From Tritrichomonas musculus (taxonomy: Eukaryota; Parabasalia; Tritrichomonadida; Tritrichomonadidae): a DNA stretch of 64,000 bases. Position 1 is the stretch's first letter. The number at the start of each line of letters is the position of its first letter. The translations under genes were made by a program, and so were the position numbers. The stretch is from the NCBI GenBank assembly GCA_039105265.1, contig JAPFFF010000007.1, forward strand, positions 5,704,001 to 5,768,000. The letters are read 5' to 3'. Positions 17,038-25,914 of this stretch are shown here, piece by piece. The notes beneath the pieces are model-generated. The model saw nothing but the letters and a program-made list of their open reading frames with translations. It was not told the DNA's origin and did not search any database.

Positions 17038-18406
17038 TTAGTATGAAATACTCTTTATAATCTTCATTCAAGTCTTCGATAGAATCACAAACATATTTCG
17101 TATAAATAATTGGAACTTCAATTTCATTTTTTTCAACATCAGTTTGAGCTTTACGCCCTCGTTCAGGTTGTTCGTATGGAACTAAACCATCCTTTGTTTT
17201 ACTGAATGTGAGATATGGATTTAACAATCTACATTTAACATTACCGTTTTGATAACAAATGAATTCAGCTATATCATCAAATACACGTCTTCGTTTTTCA
17301 TGCTTTTTTTGAGTCTTACCTCTGTCAAGATGTATCAAAATTATGTTACCACGTTTGTAATTAAGCAAGCCTTTCAATTTCTGTTTTTCATTTATCTTTC
17401 TCAATTTCATTTTCATCATTCGAATATACCTCCATTCCAAATCAACATTATTTTGAACTTGAGCTGGAGAATAATAAATCCATTTTGTTGGTGGAACCAA
17501 TCCAGAACCTTGATATTCAGATAATTCATCTTCATTATAATCATAATTTCGAAATCTCAATGAATTGTGAGGAGTGTTATTATAGAAGTTCACCATTTGT
17601 CTCATGAGATTATAATCAGCAATTCTTCGATTATCCATTCCAAAAGCATTTCTAAGAGTTCGAATCACAGAATCAACGTTTTTATGAGCGAGAGCGTAAG
17701 GGGAAGAATTAATTACAAATTTGACTGGGTAATAATCATTGATATCGTCAATTTTCAACTCAATTTTTGAGATTGGTGACTTGATAACATTTTTATATCC
17801 GCTTTTTTTCAAAAATGCTATTAACATTTTCAAATTAGTATGGGAAAGAATTTCATTTCTAACTTGATTTCGTAACTCTGGCTTATAATTGTATGCTACT
17901 TGTAAATCATTTGAGATATCTGTTTTGAGAATTACTTTTGTATTATCTTTCAATACAATACATTCATCTTTCAAACTACCAAATCCAGATTCACCATCAC
18001 ATTTGATTGTCTTGAATTCATATTTAGGATTCTTTTCAACAATTCGTTTTAAAGTTTGAGTTATTTCACTTTTGTATGACATTGGTTCAACAATTAGATA
18101 TCTAGTATTCACATTTATCAAAATGAGATAGATTTGCTCTTGATTAATTGGATGTTCAACATCTGCATAATAATGTGAGAACATCAAATCGGCTTCCCAA
18201 CATCCTGGTTCATTTGAGAAATTTGGTTTTGACATTTTTTTGCATGCTTTGAGTTTAAAATCAGGTATGAAAGGTTCTGTTTTAATGTTATTCTTGAAAA
18301 CAGGTTGCAAATCAGTTTCAACAAATTTGTATTTCGATTTGAATGGGTATTTCAATAATGAAGGATATTCTTTATCATAAATTCTGAGAGATTTAGTTTT
18401 TGACAT
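17024..18406 (-). CDS. Maverick integrase, C type
   Basis: 460 residues. An N-terminal basic region leads into the integrase core: GCWEADLMFSHYY (first Asp), LILINVNTRYLIVEPMSYKS, IKCDGESGF (second Asp), then HKNVDSVIRTLRNAFG (third acidic residue) and VNFYNNTPHNSLRF. The C-terminal part has KRGNIILIHLDRGKTQKKHE and RRRVFDDIAEFICYQ. About 100 residues longer than the D and F integrases, with the extra length mainly between the second and third acidic positions. It catalyses strand transfer of the element ends. Confidence 0.85.
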   Translation of the reverse strand: MSKTKSLRIYDKEYPSLLKYPFKSKYKFVETDLQPVFKNNIKTEPFIPDFKLKACKKMSKPNFSNEPGCWEADLMFSHYYADVEHPINQEQIYLILINVNTRYLIVEPMSYKSEITQTLKRIVEKNPKYEFKTIKCDGESGFGSLKDECIVLKDNTKVILKTDISNDLQVAYNYKPELRNQVRNEILSHTNLKMLIAFLKKSGYKNVIKSPISKIELKIDDINDYYPVKFVINSSPYALAHKNVDSVIRTLRNAFGMDNRRIADYNLMRQMVNFYNNTPHNSLRFRNYDYNEDELSEYQGSGLVPPTKWIYYSPAQVQNNVDLEWRYIRMMKMKLRKINEKQKLKGLLNYKRGNIILIHLDRGKTQKKHEKRRRVFDDIAEFICYQNGNVKCRLLNPYLTFSKTKDGLVPYEQPERGRKAQTDVEKNEIEVPIIYTKYVCDSIEDLNEDYKEYFILNVNK

Positions 18407-18528
18407 TTATTATCGAAAAGGACCCAAATCAAGTGCATCTCACTCACAAGTGAGCTCGGCAGCAAAGCTGACGACGTAGTCGAGCTCTAGCGAGAAAAAA
18501 ATACCCAGAATCAAGTTATTAAATTAGT
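18407..18528. repeat. Palindromic spacer upstream of C integrase
   Basis: Holds CTCACAAGTGAG (18443-18454). It also holds a nested palindrome with arms GAGCTCG (18452-18458) and CGAGCTC (18481-18487) around CAGCAAAGCTG (18460-18470) and GACGTAGT. The GACGTAGTC and CTCAC(TT/AA)GTGAG modules recur at 21690-21721 inside a gene. Confidence 0.7.
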
Positions 18529-20586
18529 TTACTGATTAACTTGTGAACCAGCTGGGGATTCATCATCAACATATTCCAATCCATTCAAACTAAGTTTAAA
18601 GTAGGTATCTCTTGTGAGCCATAATTGTGTTGGGGGTGGATGCACTGTACCTTCTTCGTTAACATTATAATATGTATCATTTGGTCCTGTATATATTGGT
18701 TGACCATTTACTTGAACCTGAATGTTACCAAATCCACCATCCAAACCATCATAACAATAACCAGCAGATGAACGTTCAGTTTGAATATTGAAAACAAAGC
18801 TAGAAGCATCACTTAAAGTATTCTTGTAGCGAACTCCATTTGCATCATTCTTTGGCATAGTCATTGAGTCCTCAAATTCTTTAGTGCATTGTAATGATAT
18901 TGCATCAAGGTCTCCAGCGGTTAATTGATTCTCAAAGAATCTTGCACCAATTGTTGAAACATTTTCATCTGGGAAGTTCTTTCCACCAATATTGAGATAA
19001 CAATTTTGATATACTGGATTCTCGAAAACAGTGAGGTCATTATGATGCTTTGGAAACATAATTGACATTGTTGTAACATTAATTAATGGAATATTCAATG
19101 TTGACTTAATTCCATTTGCAGCAGGAGCAATTGGGAATGAATGGTAATCAACTTTCTGAGATGGGATTATAATTCCTTCACGGAGAATATTTTCAATTCC
19201 TCTTCTAGTAGATTCACAGACACCATAACCTTGCATATTTGATTTACATAATGTGATTGTCATTCTGTTTACAGTTAATGTAGCTTTCTGTGATGAATAT
19301 GTTTCGTTGAGAAGTTGTGATTTAGCATCATGATATTCATTAACAACTCTGAGAGCTGATTTTGCAACTGTTTTCTCAATTTGCCAAACATAATACTTTC
19401 CATCATTGTGTTGCAAAGCTGGTTTTGTGTAATCAGGATTTGCCAAACAAATTTCTTCATCAGTTGCTGTTGGTTTGAGGTCTAATTTAGCAAATTCTTC
19501 AGCTGTATAACTGAAATACATTGAAAGGTCTGTTGCAATATCATCATAAGTATATGAACCATCAGATCCAAAGTTATATTGCTCACCAAGTCTGTATGTA
19601 AGTTTATATTTAATTGGTGCTGGAGTTGGGTCAGGAGTTGGGTCTGGGCCTGGTTCAGGAGTTGGGTCTGGGTCTGGTGTTGGAGATGGTGATGGGCCTG
19701 GTGTTGGAGATGGGTCTGGAGATGGAGTTCCAGGTCCTGGTATAATAGCTTCATTACCAATTTGTGTAAATTGATGTTTCAAGTGACCGCGAGCTTTAAT
19801 TTCTTTCAATCGTTCTAATTCAGTAGATGTAACAGAATCATTATCTTCAAGATAAGCCTTTGTTTCAGCAACAGTATAAGGGTCAATTGCTGCCCAAACT
19901 AATCCTGCAGGAGTTACTTGGAAACGAATTGATAAATCACCTATGATTCCATTTGGGAATAAATCGAAAGCTTGAAGGGCAAGTAAATCATCAAATGGAA
20001 CGTTTAAATCAAATTCAACTTGTGATTTACCATCAGATTTGAATGAATTTAGGTTAACATAAGCACCAGCAACAGTTTGTGAATAATTTGAAACGTTTTC
20101 CCAAAGTGAATGAACAAATCGTCTTCGCTTTTTTTCAGTTTCTGGTTTGACAGCAGAGTATAAAAATCCTTCTCGAACACATTCGTTTTGCTGATATCCA
20201 ACATTTACATTATTATGAAGAATTTCCAATCTGTCGAATAATTGATTTGAAGATTTAAGTCCGACGAATAATTTGTAGAAGTTATTTGGGTCATCAATTT
20301 GTTGTAATTTAGCTAAATCAGTATTCAATTGTAAATCCAATTTGACATGAAATGTTAAGAATCCTTTATCAACATCAGATATGAAATGGTCTGGATGTGT
20401 TAAACTGATTTGAGAATATTGTCCTTGATGAAATGGTGCAGGTTGGTCATGACAATCAACAGTTCTGAATGAAAATGAGCGTGTACCATCATTAGTATTA
20501 ATCATTTCACGCATCTTATTAAATGTATCAAGAACGTTTCCTGCTTCAATTTTGTAATTATGTGCTCTTTCGTTGCGATACAACAT
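18529..20586 (-). CDS. Major capsid protein of C
   Basis: 685 residues from MLYRNERAHNYKIEAGNV, the same start as the D and F copies. Two conserved halves, with FRTVDCHDQPAPFHQGQYSQ early, FDLFPNGIIGDLSIRF near residue 215 and ATLTVNRMTITLCKSNMQGY near residue 445, are separated by a Pro/Thr/Ser/Asp-rich linker (about residues 280-325) and a variable domain (KYKLTYRLGEQYNFGSDG). A double-jelly-roll capsomer with an exposed insert is the likely form. Divergent from the 84-residue gene across a 51-base gap. Confidence 0.88.
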   Translation of the reverse strand: MLYRNERAHNYKIEAGNVLDTFNKMREMINTNDGTRSFSFRTVDCHDQPAPFHQGQYSQISLTHPDHFISDVDKGFLTFHVKLDLQLNTDLAKLQQIDDPNNFYKLFVGLKSSNQLFDRLEILHNNVNVGYQQNECVREGFLYSAVKPETEKKRRRFVHSLWENVSNYSQTVAGAYVNLNSFKSDGKSQVEFDLNVPFDDLLALQAFDLFPNGIIGDLSIRFQVTPAGLVWAAIDPYTVAETKAYLEDNDSVTSTELERLKEIKARGHLKHQFTQIGNEAIIPGPGTPSPDPSPTPGPSPSPTPDPDPTPEPGPDPTPDPTPAPIKYKLTYRLGEQYNFGSDGSYTYDDIATDLSMYFSYTAEEFAKLDLKPTATDEEICLANPDYTKPALQHNDGKYYVWQIEKTVAKSALRVVNEYHDAKSQLLNETYSSQKATLTVNRMTITLCKSNMQGYGVCESTRRGIENILREGIIIPSQKVDYHSFPIAPAANGIKSTLNIPLINVTTMSIMFPKHHNDLTVFENPVYQNCYLNIGGKNFPDENVSTIGARFFENQLTAGDLDAISLQCTKEFEDSMTMPKNDANGVRYKNTLSDASSFVFNIQTERSSAGYCYDGLDGGFGNIQVQVNGQPIYTGPNDTYYNVNEEGTVHPPPTQLWLTRDTYFKLSLNGLEYVDDESPAGSQVNQ

Positions 20587-20637
20587 TTTGAATAACAAAA
20601 AAAGTACTATTATGGGTCTTTTTTCGTAATGAAAACA

Positions 20638-20892
20638 ATGGGTATCGGAATCTTCAAAAAAATGAAAAACGCTTTTAAATCTGTAGGCAATACAATAAAG
20701 AATGTTGCAACTAAAGTCGGTAAAGCACTTCCCAAAGTTGTTGAAGTTGGTAAAAAAGTTACTAATGCTGTAAAACCTGTTTTGGGTGGAATACCTCTTA
20801 TTGGTGATGCTGTTAGAGCAATTGATACAGGATTAAATTTTGCTGACAAAGGACTTAAAATTGGTAAAAGTTTAATTGATGAAGTCGCATGA
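20638..20892 (+). CDS. Cationic amphipathic protein, 84 aa
   Basis: The start at 20638 (MGIGIFKKMKNAFKSVGNTI) gives the same 84-residue length as the D and F relatives; an in-frame ATG lies 9 bases upstream. Lys-rich amphipathic helices (KNVATKVGKALPKVVEVG) lead to a more hydrophobic GGIPLIGDAVRAIDTGLNFA part. Looks like a virion membrane-active peptide. It sits next to the capsid gene in every copy. Confidence 0.7.
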   Translation: MGIGIFKKMKNAFKSVGNTIKNVATKVGKALPKVVEVGKKVTNAVKPVLGGIPLIGDAVRAIDTGLNFADKGLKIGKSLIDEVA

Positions 20893-20922
20893 AAATGATT
20901 AAATTGTATTTTTTTATTTTAA

Positions 20923-21384
20923 ATGGATTTGAAAGTAATTAATGAAATAACTACTGAAATAAAGAATTTTAAATCAATTGAGGAATTCAATCTGTACTAT
21001 CAGAAACACAAAGATGATATGAACAACCAGACAACTCAATATCTAAATCGGGTTTACAAAATTGTTACACCAGATGGTGTTGAATACAGAATCACAAAAA
21101 AGAATTGTCAAAAAGAAGGTACAAAACGAGTTGGGGGAGATATATTTTTAAAGAAAGTTGTCAAAACTAATGAATTGAAAGAACTTGAACAAGATGTTAT
21201 TAAAGCAGATATTGAGAATATTAAAAGTATGTTCTCGCAAAATTTGTCAACATTTGATAACGAGATTAAAGATTTGAAACAAAGCTATGAACTTAAATTC
21301 ACAACATTAGATAAAAAAATTGCTGAATTAACCAATACTGTAAATCAGATTGCCAAATATATTAATCAACTGATGTTGGATTAG
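20923..21384 (+). CDS. Protein with small N-terminal domain and coiled coil, 153 aa
   Basis: Relatives at 32836 and 53018. The N-terminal 85 residues share FKSIEEFNLYYQK, YKIVTPDGVEYRITKKNC and GGDIFLKKV. From about residue 90 the chain is a heptad-like coiled coil ending IAKYINQLMLD. Possibly a virion trimer or adaptor. No known domain recognised. Confidence 0.65.
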   Translation: MDLKVINEITTEIKNFKSIEEFNLYYQKHKDDMNNQTTQYLNRVYKIVTPDGVEYRITKKNCQKEGTKRVGGDIFLKKVVKTNELKELEQDVIKADIENIKSMFSQNLSTFDNEIKDLKQSYELKFTTLDKKIAELTNTVNQIAKYINQLMLD

Positions 21385-21419
21385 ATTTCACATCTCACTC
21401 AAGCTAAAATATAAATATT

Positions 21420-21731
21420 TTAGATTTTATCGCATCGAGGAACAACTGAATGATTTAATGAATAAGTGTGAAAATTCAATTTTTTTGTTGTTGATACTTG
21501 AGGTTCATGTTGAATACTTCCTTTATCCTCATATTTTTTAACAGTTGGTGCAGAATTAATTCTGGTACGTTCTTTTTGCATTTTAAGTTGTAATCTATCG
21601 TAGTGATTCATTCTTTTATCATCGTGAATGGTTCGTTTTAGTTCATAACTCGTAGAGTTCGGCACCGCCGCTTGCGTACGCAAGGGGACGTAGTCCGACG
21701 AAGTTGAACTCACTTGTGAGTGAAAGGACAT
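21420..21731 (-). CDS. Small basic protein, 103 aa, with palindrome-derived N-terminus
   Basis: Residues from about 30 onward match the 77-residue proteins of D (33271) and F (52826): IHDDKRMNHYDRLQLKMQK, RTRINSAPTVK and LNHSVVPRCDKI. The N-terminal 26 residues absent from those relatives are encoded by palindromic DNA (CTTGCGTACGCAAG at 21671-21684, ACTCACTTGTGAGT at 21708-21721). Function unknown. Confidence 0.6.
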   Translation of the reverse strand: MSFHSQVSSTSSDYVPLRTQAAVPNSTSYELKRTIHDDKRMNHYDRLQLKMQKERTRINSAPTVKKYEDKGSIQHEPQVSTTKKLNFHTYSLNHSVVPRCDKI

Positions 21732-21746
21732 TTTTGCTTCGATTAA

Positions 21747-21977
21747 ATGTCTGAATTAAACGAATATAAGAAGGAGATTCCTGAACTTAAACGTATCAAA
21801 CGAACCCTCAAAGAAAAATGTTATGATTATAAGCAACATCTAAATAATGTCAAATCTGGAATGCTTGGTTCCAGTGGGCTTGCTGTTCGTGAATCATTGA
21901 TTGAAGATATTAATTCATTAAAGGAAAAAGTAAAAAAATTGGAAAACGAATTGAATGAATTAGCTAACAAGGATTGA
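21747..21977 (+). CDS. Coiled-coil protein, 76 aa
   Basis: MSELNEYKKEIPELKRIKRT, then KCYDYKQHLNNVKSGMLGSS and a Leu/Lys/Glu heptad tail. Near-identical in D (33519) and F (52584). Divergently paired with the small basic gene, 15 bases between starts. Confidence 0.7.
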   Translation: MSELNEYKKEIPELKRIKRTLKEKCYDYKQHLNNVKSGMLGSSGLAVRESLIEDINSLKEKVKKLENELNELANKD

Positions 21978-22014
21978 GTAATCTACAAATAAAGGTTTTT
22001 TTAGATTGAAATCA

Positions 22015-22159
22015 ATGTCGAATGTATTACGGAAAGCAAGAATATTAAGTTCTGAAAATGATGCTTCGGTAAAACAGAGCCAAGAAACTAATGTTGAAAT
22101 CAAAATCAAACCTCAACATACGATTCCTCAACAAGCACATCCAGTTTATTACGCTCGTC
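22015..22159 (+). pseudogene. ARILSS-family gene of C, part before insertion of D
   Basis: Starts MSNVLRKARILSSENDASVK, the family's conserved opening, and runs into the D terminus at 22160. The last six bases, CTCGTC, are repeated after D. It is the target gene of D. Confidence 0.7.
22154..22159. repeat. Target site duplication of D, left
   Basis: CTCGTC directly before the AGTAGTGATAG terminus. Its partner is at 34137-34142. Six bases is within the 5-6 bp made by Mavericks. Confidence 0.9.
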
Positions 22160-22603
22160 AGTAGTGATAGTGGACCAGCTGAGCAGGGGAGATAAATTTG
22201 ATGTTTCAGATTGACGGTTGCTACATTGAGGGGAGATAAATTTTAAAGTTAACGGTCGCTACTTTTGAATTTACATCTTTGAACTTTACAAAAATAACAA
22301 CAACGAAAAATAGAACTTTCAAAAATTTTTTATTTTTTTATCAGCAATTTATAATGTCAAACCAAGCCGAACAATTAAACACCCTCATTAATAGAATCAA
22401 CAAAAAGCTAAAAGGATGGAGACCAGCATTAAAATACCTCTACGATAATGATAATGTCATAGATGAAGTACTAAAAGAGATAAATCACTTTATTAATCAA
22501 CTAAAGAAATTCAACGGTCCTGAACAATTAATAGCTGAACTTGAAGAACTCATTTATTAGACAATTCATTTAATTCATTCTCAAGTTGATGAACTTTATT
22601 TTT
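22160..22603 (+). repeat. Left terminal inverted repeat of D (444 bp)
   Basis: Matches the reverse complement of 33693-34136 base for base as far as I can follow by eye. It contains two copies of GGGGAGATAAATTT in the first 80 bases, the whole 68-residue gene, and the non-coding counterpart of the end of the 75-residue gene of the right side. Confidence 0.88.
22354..22560 (+). CDS. TIR-encoded protein, 68 aa (left copy)
   Basis: Start at MSNQAEQLNTLINRINKKL; an upstream ATG at 22279 would add 25 residues but reads through A/T-rich DNA. Helical, with KGWRPALKYLYDNDNVIDEV and an acidic AELEELIY end. An identical copy lies in the right repeat and a close one in F (52388). Function unknown; its place in the TIR means two copies per element. 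Confidence 0.7.
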   Translation: MSNQAEQLNTLINRINKKLKGWRPALKYLYDNDNVIDEVLKEINHFINQLKKFNGPEQLIAELEELIY

Positions 22604-22628
22604 ATTTTTTTAATTTCATGATAAAGAT

Positions 22629-23084
22629 ATGTCAACGCCAAAAGTTTATGATTACACTAATTCACTTATTGAAATGTTAGATGAATCAGAGAAGTTCAAA
22701 CAATGTGATTTCTCAATATTGTGTGATAGATACCCGATACCTTGCGGAAAGGCTACATATAAAGCTAAAGTGATATACATATCATTGAAGAACAAAGATA
22801 ATGAATTCAAACGATTATATTATGATAAGATTGTTGAACTCGGTCTTGAATACATAACACTTACATCAAATGTTAGAAGAAGGATATCAACAACATCCAT
22901 TGAATTCTTCGCTGAAGGTTCAAATGTAGAGCAATCATTTAAAGAATACAAGTATTATAATTACAGTATCAGGAAAGTTAATGATAAGAAAACAAAAGAA
23001 CTCATCGAACAGATGAGACAAAAATATAATATCAATACACCTCAACTATTTGTAGGTGTTCAACAACAAATTGTATTAGATTAA
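22629..23084 (+). CDS. Conserved Maverick protein, 151 aa (D)
   Basis: Relative of 3438-3923 and 35937-36401. Key blocks: VYDYTNSLIEML, FKQCDFSILCDRYPIPCG, AKVIYISLKN, LTSNVRRRIS and YKYYNYSIRKV. Converges on the ATPase with a 4-base overlap. Not recognised. Confidence 0.7.
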   Translation: MSTPKVYDYTNSLIEMLDESEKFKQCDFSILCDRYPIPCGKATYKAKVIYISLKNKDNEFKRLYYDKIVELGLEYITLTSNVRRRISTTSIEFFAEGSNVEQSFKEYKYYNYSIRKVNDKKTKELIEQMRQKYNINTPQLFVGVQQQIVLD

Positions 23085-23995
23085 TGAATCTCAATTGTAT
23101 TTGTTCTCGTATTGACCAACACGAATTGATGACCTGATAAGTCTTTATATTTTTGCCATAAATGTTCAAACTCAATTGGCATTGGAACTTGATGATATAT
23201 GTAGCCGAGTTTCTGTCGTGAATAACCACTGAAGATAAAGAATGATGTCGCGTTATGCTTATATTCTGTTTTGATTGCTTTGAAGAACTGAATATTAATG
23301 TAAACGATTGAATGTTTATGTCTGAGCTGTGAAACATAATTTGTAAAGTAATCTGTCTTTAAAATTAAAGAACGGCTCGCATCTTCACAAAGAATGATTG
23401 TGTTTAACGGTTTATTCGGTTTACCTAGCTTATCGATATGAAGAAACTCAAACATATCGTTTAAGGTCTTTTCATTGATTACTATTTTTGGTGTTGATGA
23501 ATACTTGTCATACAATTCTTTATATAAATCAAGTTGTTTAAGATATTCTTCAGCATTGCTGTCAGCAACAGTTTTTATTGGGAGTTGTATCAATTCACGT
23601 TGTGCAATAAATGTTGCATCATTGATTGTACCGCTCTTAGATATATAAACGATTAAATGAAAGTCGGAGTTCTTTAATCTTGACATTTGAATGATATCTC
23701 TTAAAACAACATGACTCTTTCCTCTTCCTTGATTTCCGACAAGTATATTCAATGAATTGTAATGTACATAGATGCCATTTGCGATTGGTCTGATTGATTC
23801 ATTCTTTATTTTTGATTCATTGCGTTGATAAGCTTTGTTCATCTCATCATCAATGTTAAATGTCTTTTCATTAACTGTTGGTCTGAATGATTCATATTCA
23901 AATGCAAAACTCATTTGGTCATCATCATAATCAGAGCTATTAGAGAATAAAACCTCTTTATAATTAAAGTGCGTCGGTTTCATGAAACGTTTCAT
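23081..23995 (-). CDS. Packaging ATPase of D
   Basis: 304 residues. Walker A VGNQGRGKSH near residue 90, Walker B NTIILCED near residue 200, then QLRHKHSIVYINIQFFKAI. N-terminal 75 residues acidic, including NSSDYDDDQMSFAFEY. The nearest relatives here are the A and C ATPases. Downstream of the one-TM gene in the same direction, so the ARILSS, one-TM, ATPase order is kept. Confidence 0.87.
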   Translation of the reverse strand: MKRFMKPTHFNYKEVLFSNSSDYDDDQMSFAFEYESFRPTVNEKTFNIDDEMNKAYQRNESKIKNESIRPIANGIYVHYNSLNILVGNQGRGKSHVVLRDIIQMSRLKNSDFHLIVYISKSGTINDATFIAQRELIQLPIKTVADSNAEEYLKQLDLYKELYDKYSSTPKIVINEKTLNDMFEFLHIDKLGKPNKPLNTIILCEDASRSLILKTDYFTNYVSQLRHKHSIVYINIQFFKAIKTEYKHNATSFFIFSGYSRQKLGYIYHQVPMPIEFEHLWQKYKDLSGHQFVLVNTRTNTIEIH

Positions 23996-24019
23996 TTCTT
24001 TAGTTTTCGTTAAAGCTCT

Positions 24020-24151
24020 TCATGAATACATTTTTGTTCTTATCTCTTCACTTAGTTCTGGTTCTTTGTCAGGAATCATTAAAGATACTTCAACAAGCTT
24101 CACTAAAAATAAACCTGTTAGTAATGAAACAACTAATATTTCATATATCAT
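24020..24151 (-). CDS. 43-aa single-TM protein (D)
   Basis: Opens with a hydrophobic segment EILVVSLLTGLFLVKLV, then SLMIPDKEPELSEEIRTKMY. Same size and tail motif as the proteins at 2330 and 34644. Lies 10 bases beyond the ARILSS gene and 24 before the ATPase. Confidence 0.65.
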   Translation of the reverse strand: MIYEILVVSLLTGLFLVKLVEVSLMIPDKEPELSEEIRTKMYS

Positions 24152-24161
24152 TTATTAGTTT

Positions 24162-24737
24162 TTAAATACATGTTTTTAATGAAATGTTGTGTCTTATGAG
24201 TTCTGTATAAATATTATTATATTTGTATTTCAAGTCATTTGATTCATTATTTTTGTACACCAATATCCTATCAATTAAAAGATATTTGGTACGAGAAACA
24301 CAACCATTACACGCACAATCATCATTGACAATCAATTCAACTTTATCAGCTTGTGTTAGTAATTTGATGAGTTCCATTAATGTATTTGAATGACAAATCA
24401 ATAAATCATTGACTTTTATTGGATTTGTTTCATAGATTGATAACAATATCTCAAGGAATTTGTTTTTGGTTTCAAGTTCTGTTATATCAGCTCCAATATC
24501 ACTGATACCTCTTTCTAGGGAAACGCTGTTTGTTGGATGCTGTGATTGATATACTCCACTCATCTGAGGTATAGTAAAATTTGTGGCTTGAGATGATTGT
24601 GGTAATGGTTGAACTGATGGATATTCAACTGGTTGTGGTTGCTTTGGTTTGATGTTTATATTAATACTGGTTGATTGTTCCTGCTTTACTGATGCATCGT
24701 TCTCACTCGATAAAATACGGGCTTTTGATAATGCCAT
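24162..24737 (-). CDS. ARILSS-family protein, 191 aa (D)
   Basis: MALSKARILSSENDASVKQE at the start, a Gln/Pro/Ser-rich middle (PQPVEYPSVQPLPQSSQATN), then the conserved domain KNKFLEILLSIYETNPIKV, CACNGCVSRTKYL and the SLKTCI end. The cysteine cluster keeps the C-x-G-C spacing of the A copy. Function unknown. Confidence 0.75.
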   Translation of the reverse strand: MALSKARILSSENDASVKQEQSTSININIKPKQPQPVEYPSVQPLPQSSQATNFTIPQMSGVYQSQHPTNSVSLERGISDIGADITELETKNKFLEILLSIYETNPIKVNDLLICHSNTLMELIKLLTQADKVELIVNDDCACNGCVSRTKYLLIDRILVYKNNESNDLKYKYNNIYTELIRHNISLKTCI

Positions 24738-24785
24738 GAATGTTTGAATAAAAATAAAACATCATTAAAGTATTGTTCATTCAAT

Positions 24786-25037
24786 TCATTCCATGAATGA
24801 TATTTGTTCAGCTGATTTGATTCTTTCACCGATTTGCTTTAATTGTATTTCAATTGATTTGATATCATTAAATAGTTGTTTATAAATTGACAATATATGA
24901 ATCATTTTATCAAACTTCTCGCTTAATGCATCATCTTCAGAGTTCATACATTTTTCAAATATTTTGTCTTTGACCTTTCTAAACTGAGCATAAAGAGCTG
25001 ATAAATCATTATTCAGTCCGTTAAGAGTACTATTCAT
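24786..25037 (-). CDS. Small coiled-coil protein, 83 aa (relative of 15281)
   Basis: MNSTLNGLNNDLSALYAQFR, then KDKIFEKCMNSEDD and helical repeats. The B2 relative shows a gene shared across the two lineages. Read in the same direction as its neighbours, 38 bases before the 116-residue gene's end. Confidence 0.65.
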   Translation of the reverse strand: MNSTLNGLNNDLSALYAQFRKVKDKIFEKCMNSEDDALSEKFDKMIHILSIYKQLFNDIKSIEIQLKQIGERIKSAEQISFME

Positions 25038-25075
25038 TTTAAACCAAAAATAAACAAATTAATTAAATGATATTT

Positions 25076-25426
25076 TTATTCTTTGTTGTTCTTAAATGCC
25101 AATAATCTATTAATCATATATGATGATACATTTAACTTCAATTTGTCTTTCAATAAGTTTTGTGTATATGAACACCTTTTATGTGCTGGCAACTTATTTA
25201 TATCATTCATTACTTTATCATCCAAAAATTCTAAAACTTTTTCACGTTCATCCTTGTTCAAGAACTTTGATGAATTGAATATTGAACGTGTTCTTTTATG
25301 GTTTGCTTCTGTATTTGTTTCTTCATTTGTTTCTTCTTCTTCACATACTTCTTGTTTTGATTCTAATATCAAAAGTAATTTATGTATTTCTTCAATGTGT
25401 TTTATTATTTCTCTTAACTCAGACAT
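25076..25426 (-). CDS. Unknown protein of D, 116 aa
   Basis: An N-terminal helix (IIKHIEEIHKLLLILESKQE), an acidic stretch of Glu/Thr/Asn, then a compact helical C-terminal part (KDEREKVLEFLDDKVMNDIN, LKDKLKLNVSSYMINRLLAF) that resembles a small helix-turn-helix in outline only. No relative elsewhere in the window. Confidence 0.55.
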   Translation of the reverse strand: MSELREIIKHIEEIHKLLLILESKQEVCEEEETNEETNTEANHKRTRSIFNSSKFLNKDEREKVLEFLDDKVMNDINKLPAHKRCSYTQNLLKDKLKLNVSSYMINRLLAFKNNKE

Positions 25427-25517
25427 TTCAATGAAATAAAAAACTCAAAAAAAATTTATTTTTTGATTTAACATTTTTTCAAAATTCAAATAATTTGATT
25501 TTTTAATTATATCATAA

Positions 25518-25904
25518 ATGAGTTCTCGTTATTACTATAGAAAAGATACCAAATCATTTGTTATTGAACAAATCAGGTATATCAATAATGAACTTCAATT
25601 AAAACCGCGTTTGTCAACATCTAAACCTAGTGATTATGATGTAAAACATTTCAAGTCAATCTTAGAAAATTATCTAACTTCATTTGGTTTTAGAGAACAT
25701 GAAGGTAATAGAATAGATGACATATCAATATTAGATTTCGTTAATAGAATGAAAAGAGAAGCAGAAGAACAAGAAGAAGATGAGGAAGAGGAACAATTTG
25801 AAGAAGAACAAGATGATGAACAAAAACTAAAACAAAAACAAATCGAGGACAACATTAATAAGAAATGCAAAGCAACCCTCAAAGAATACTCGCGGACGTC
25901 GTGA
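25518..25904 (+). CDS. Uncertain reading frame of D, 128 aa
   Basis: MSSRYYYRKDTKSFVIEQIR, then ISILDFVNRMKRE and a long Glu/Gln/Asp tail. ISILDFVNRMKRE recalls the KDVLEFANRLKRE of the B protease N-terminal domain, which may be chance. It directly precedes the 412-residue gene and its end shares DNA with the region that is coding in a different way in F. Looks like part of the one region of D that is broken. Confidence 0.4.
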   Translation: MSSRYYYRKDTKSFVIEQIRYINNELQLKPRLSTSKPSDYDVKHFKSILENYLTSFGFREHEGNRIDDISILDFVNRMKREAEEQEEDEEEEQFEEEQDDEQKLKQKQIEDNINKKCKATLKEYSRTS

Positions 25905-25914
25905 TAAAAAAGAT

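Noticed and set aside
22279-22353. Longer start for the TIR gene (93 residues)
   Set aside because: The added part is read from A/T-rich DNA, and F has different sequence upstream; MSNQAE is the conserved start.
25076-25426. Transcription factor call for the 116-residue D protein
   Set aside because: Only a vague helix-turn-helix outline; no motif strong enough to name a family.
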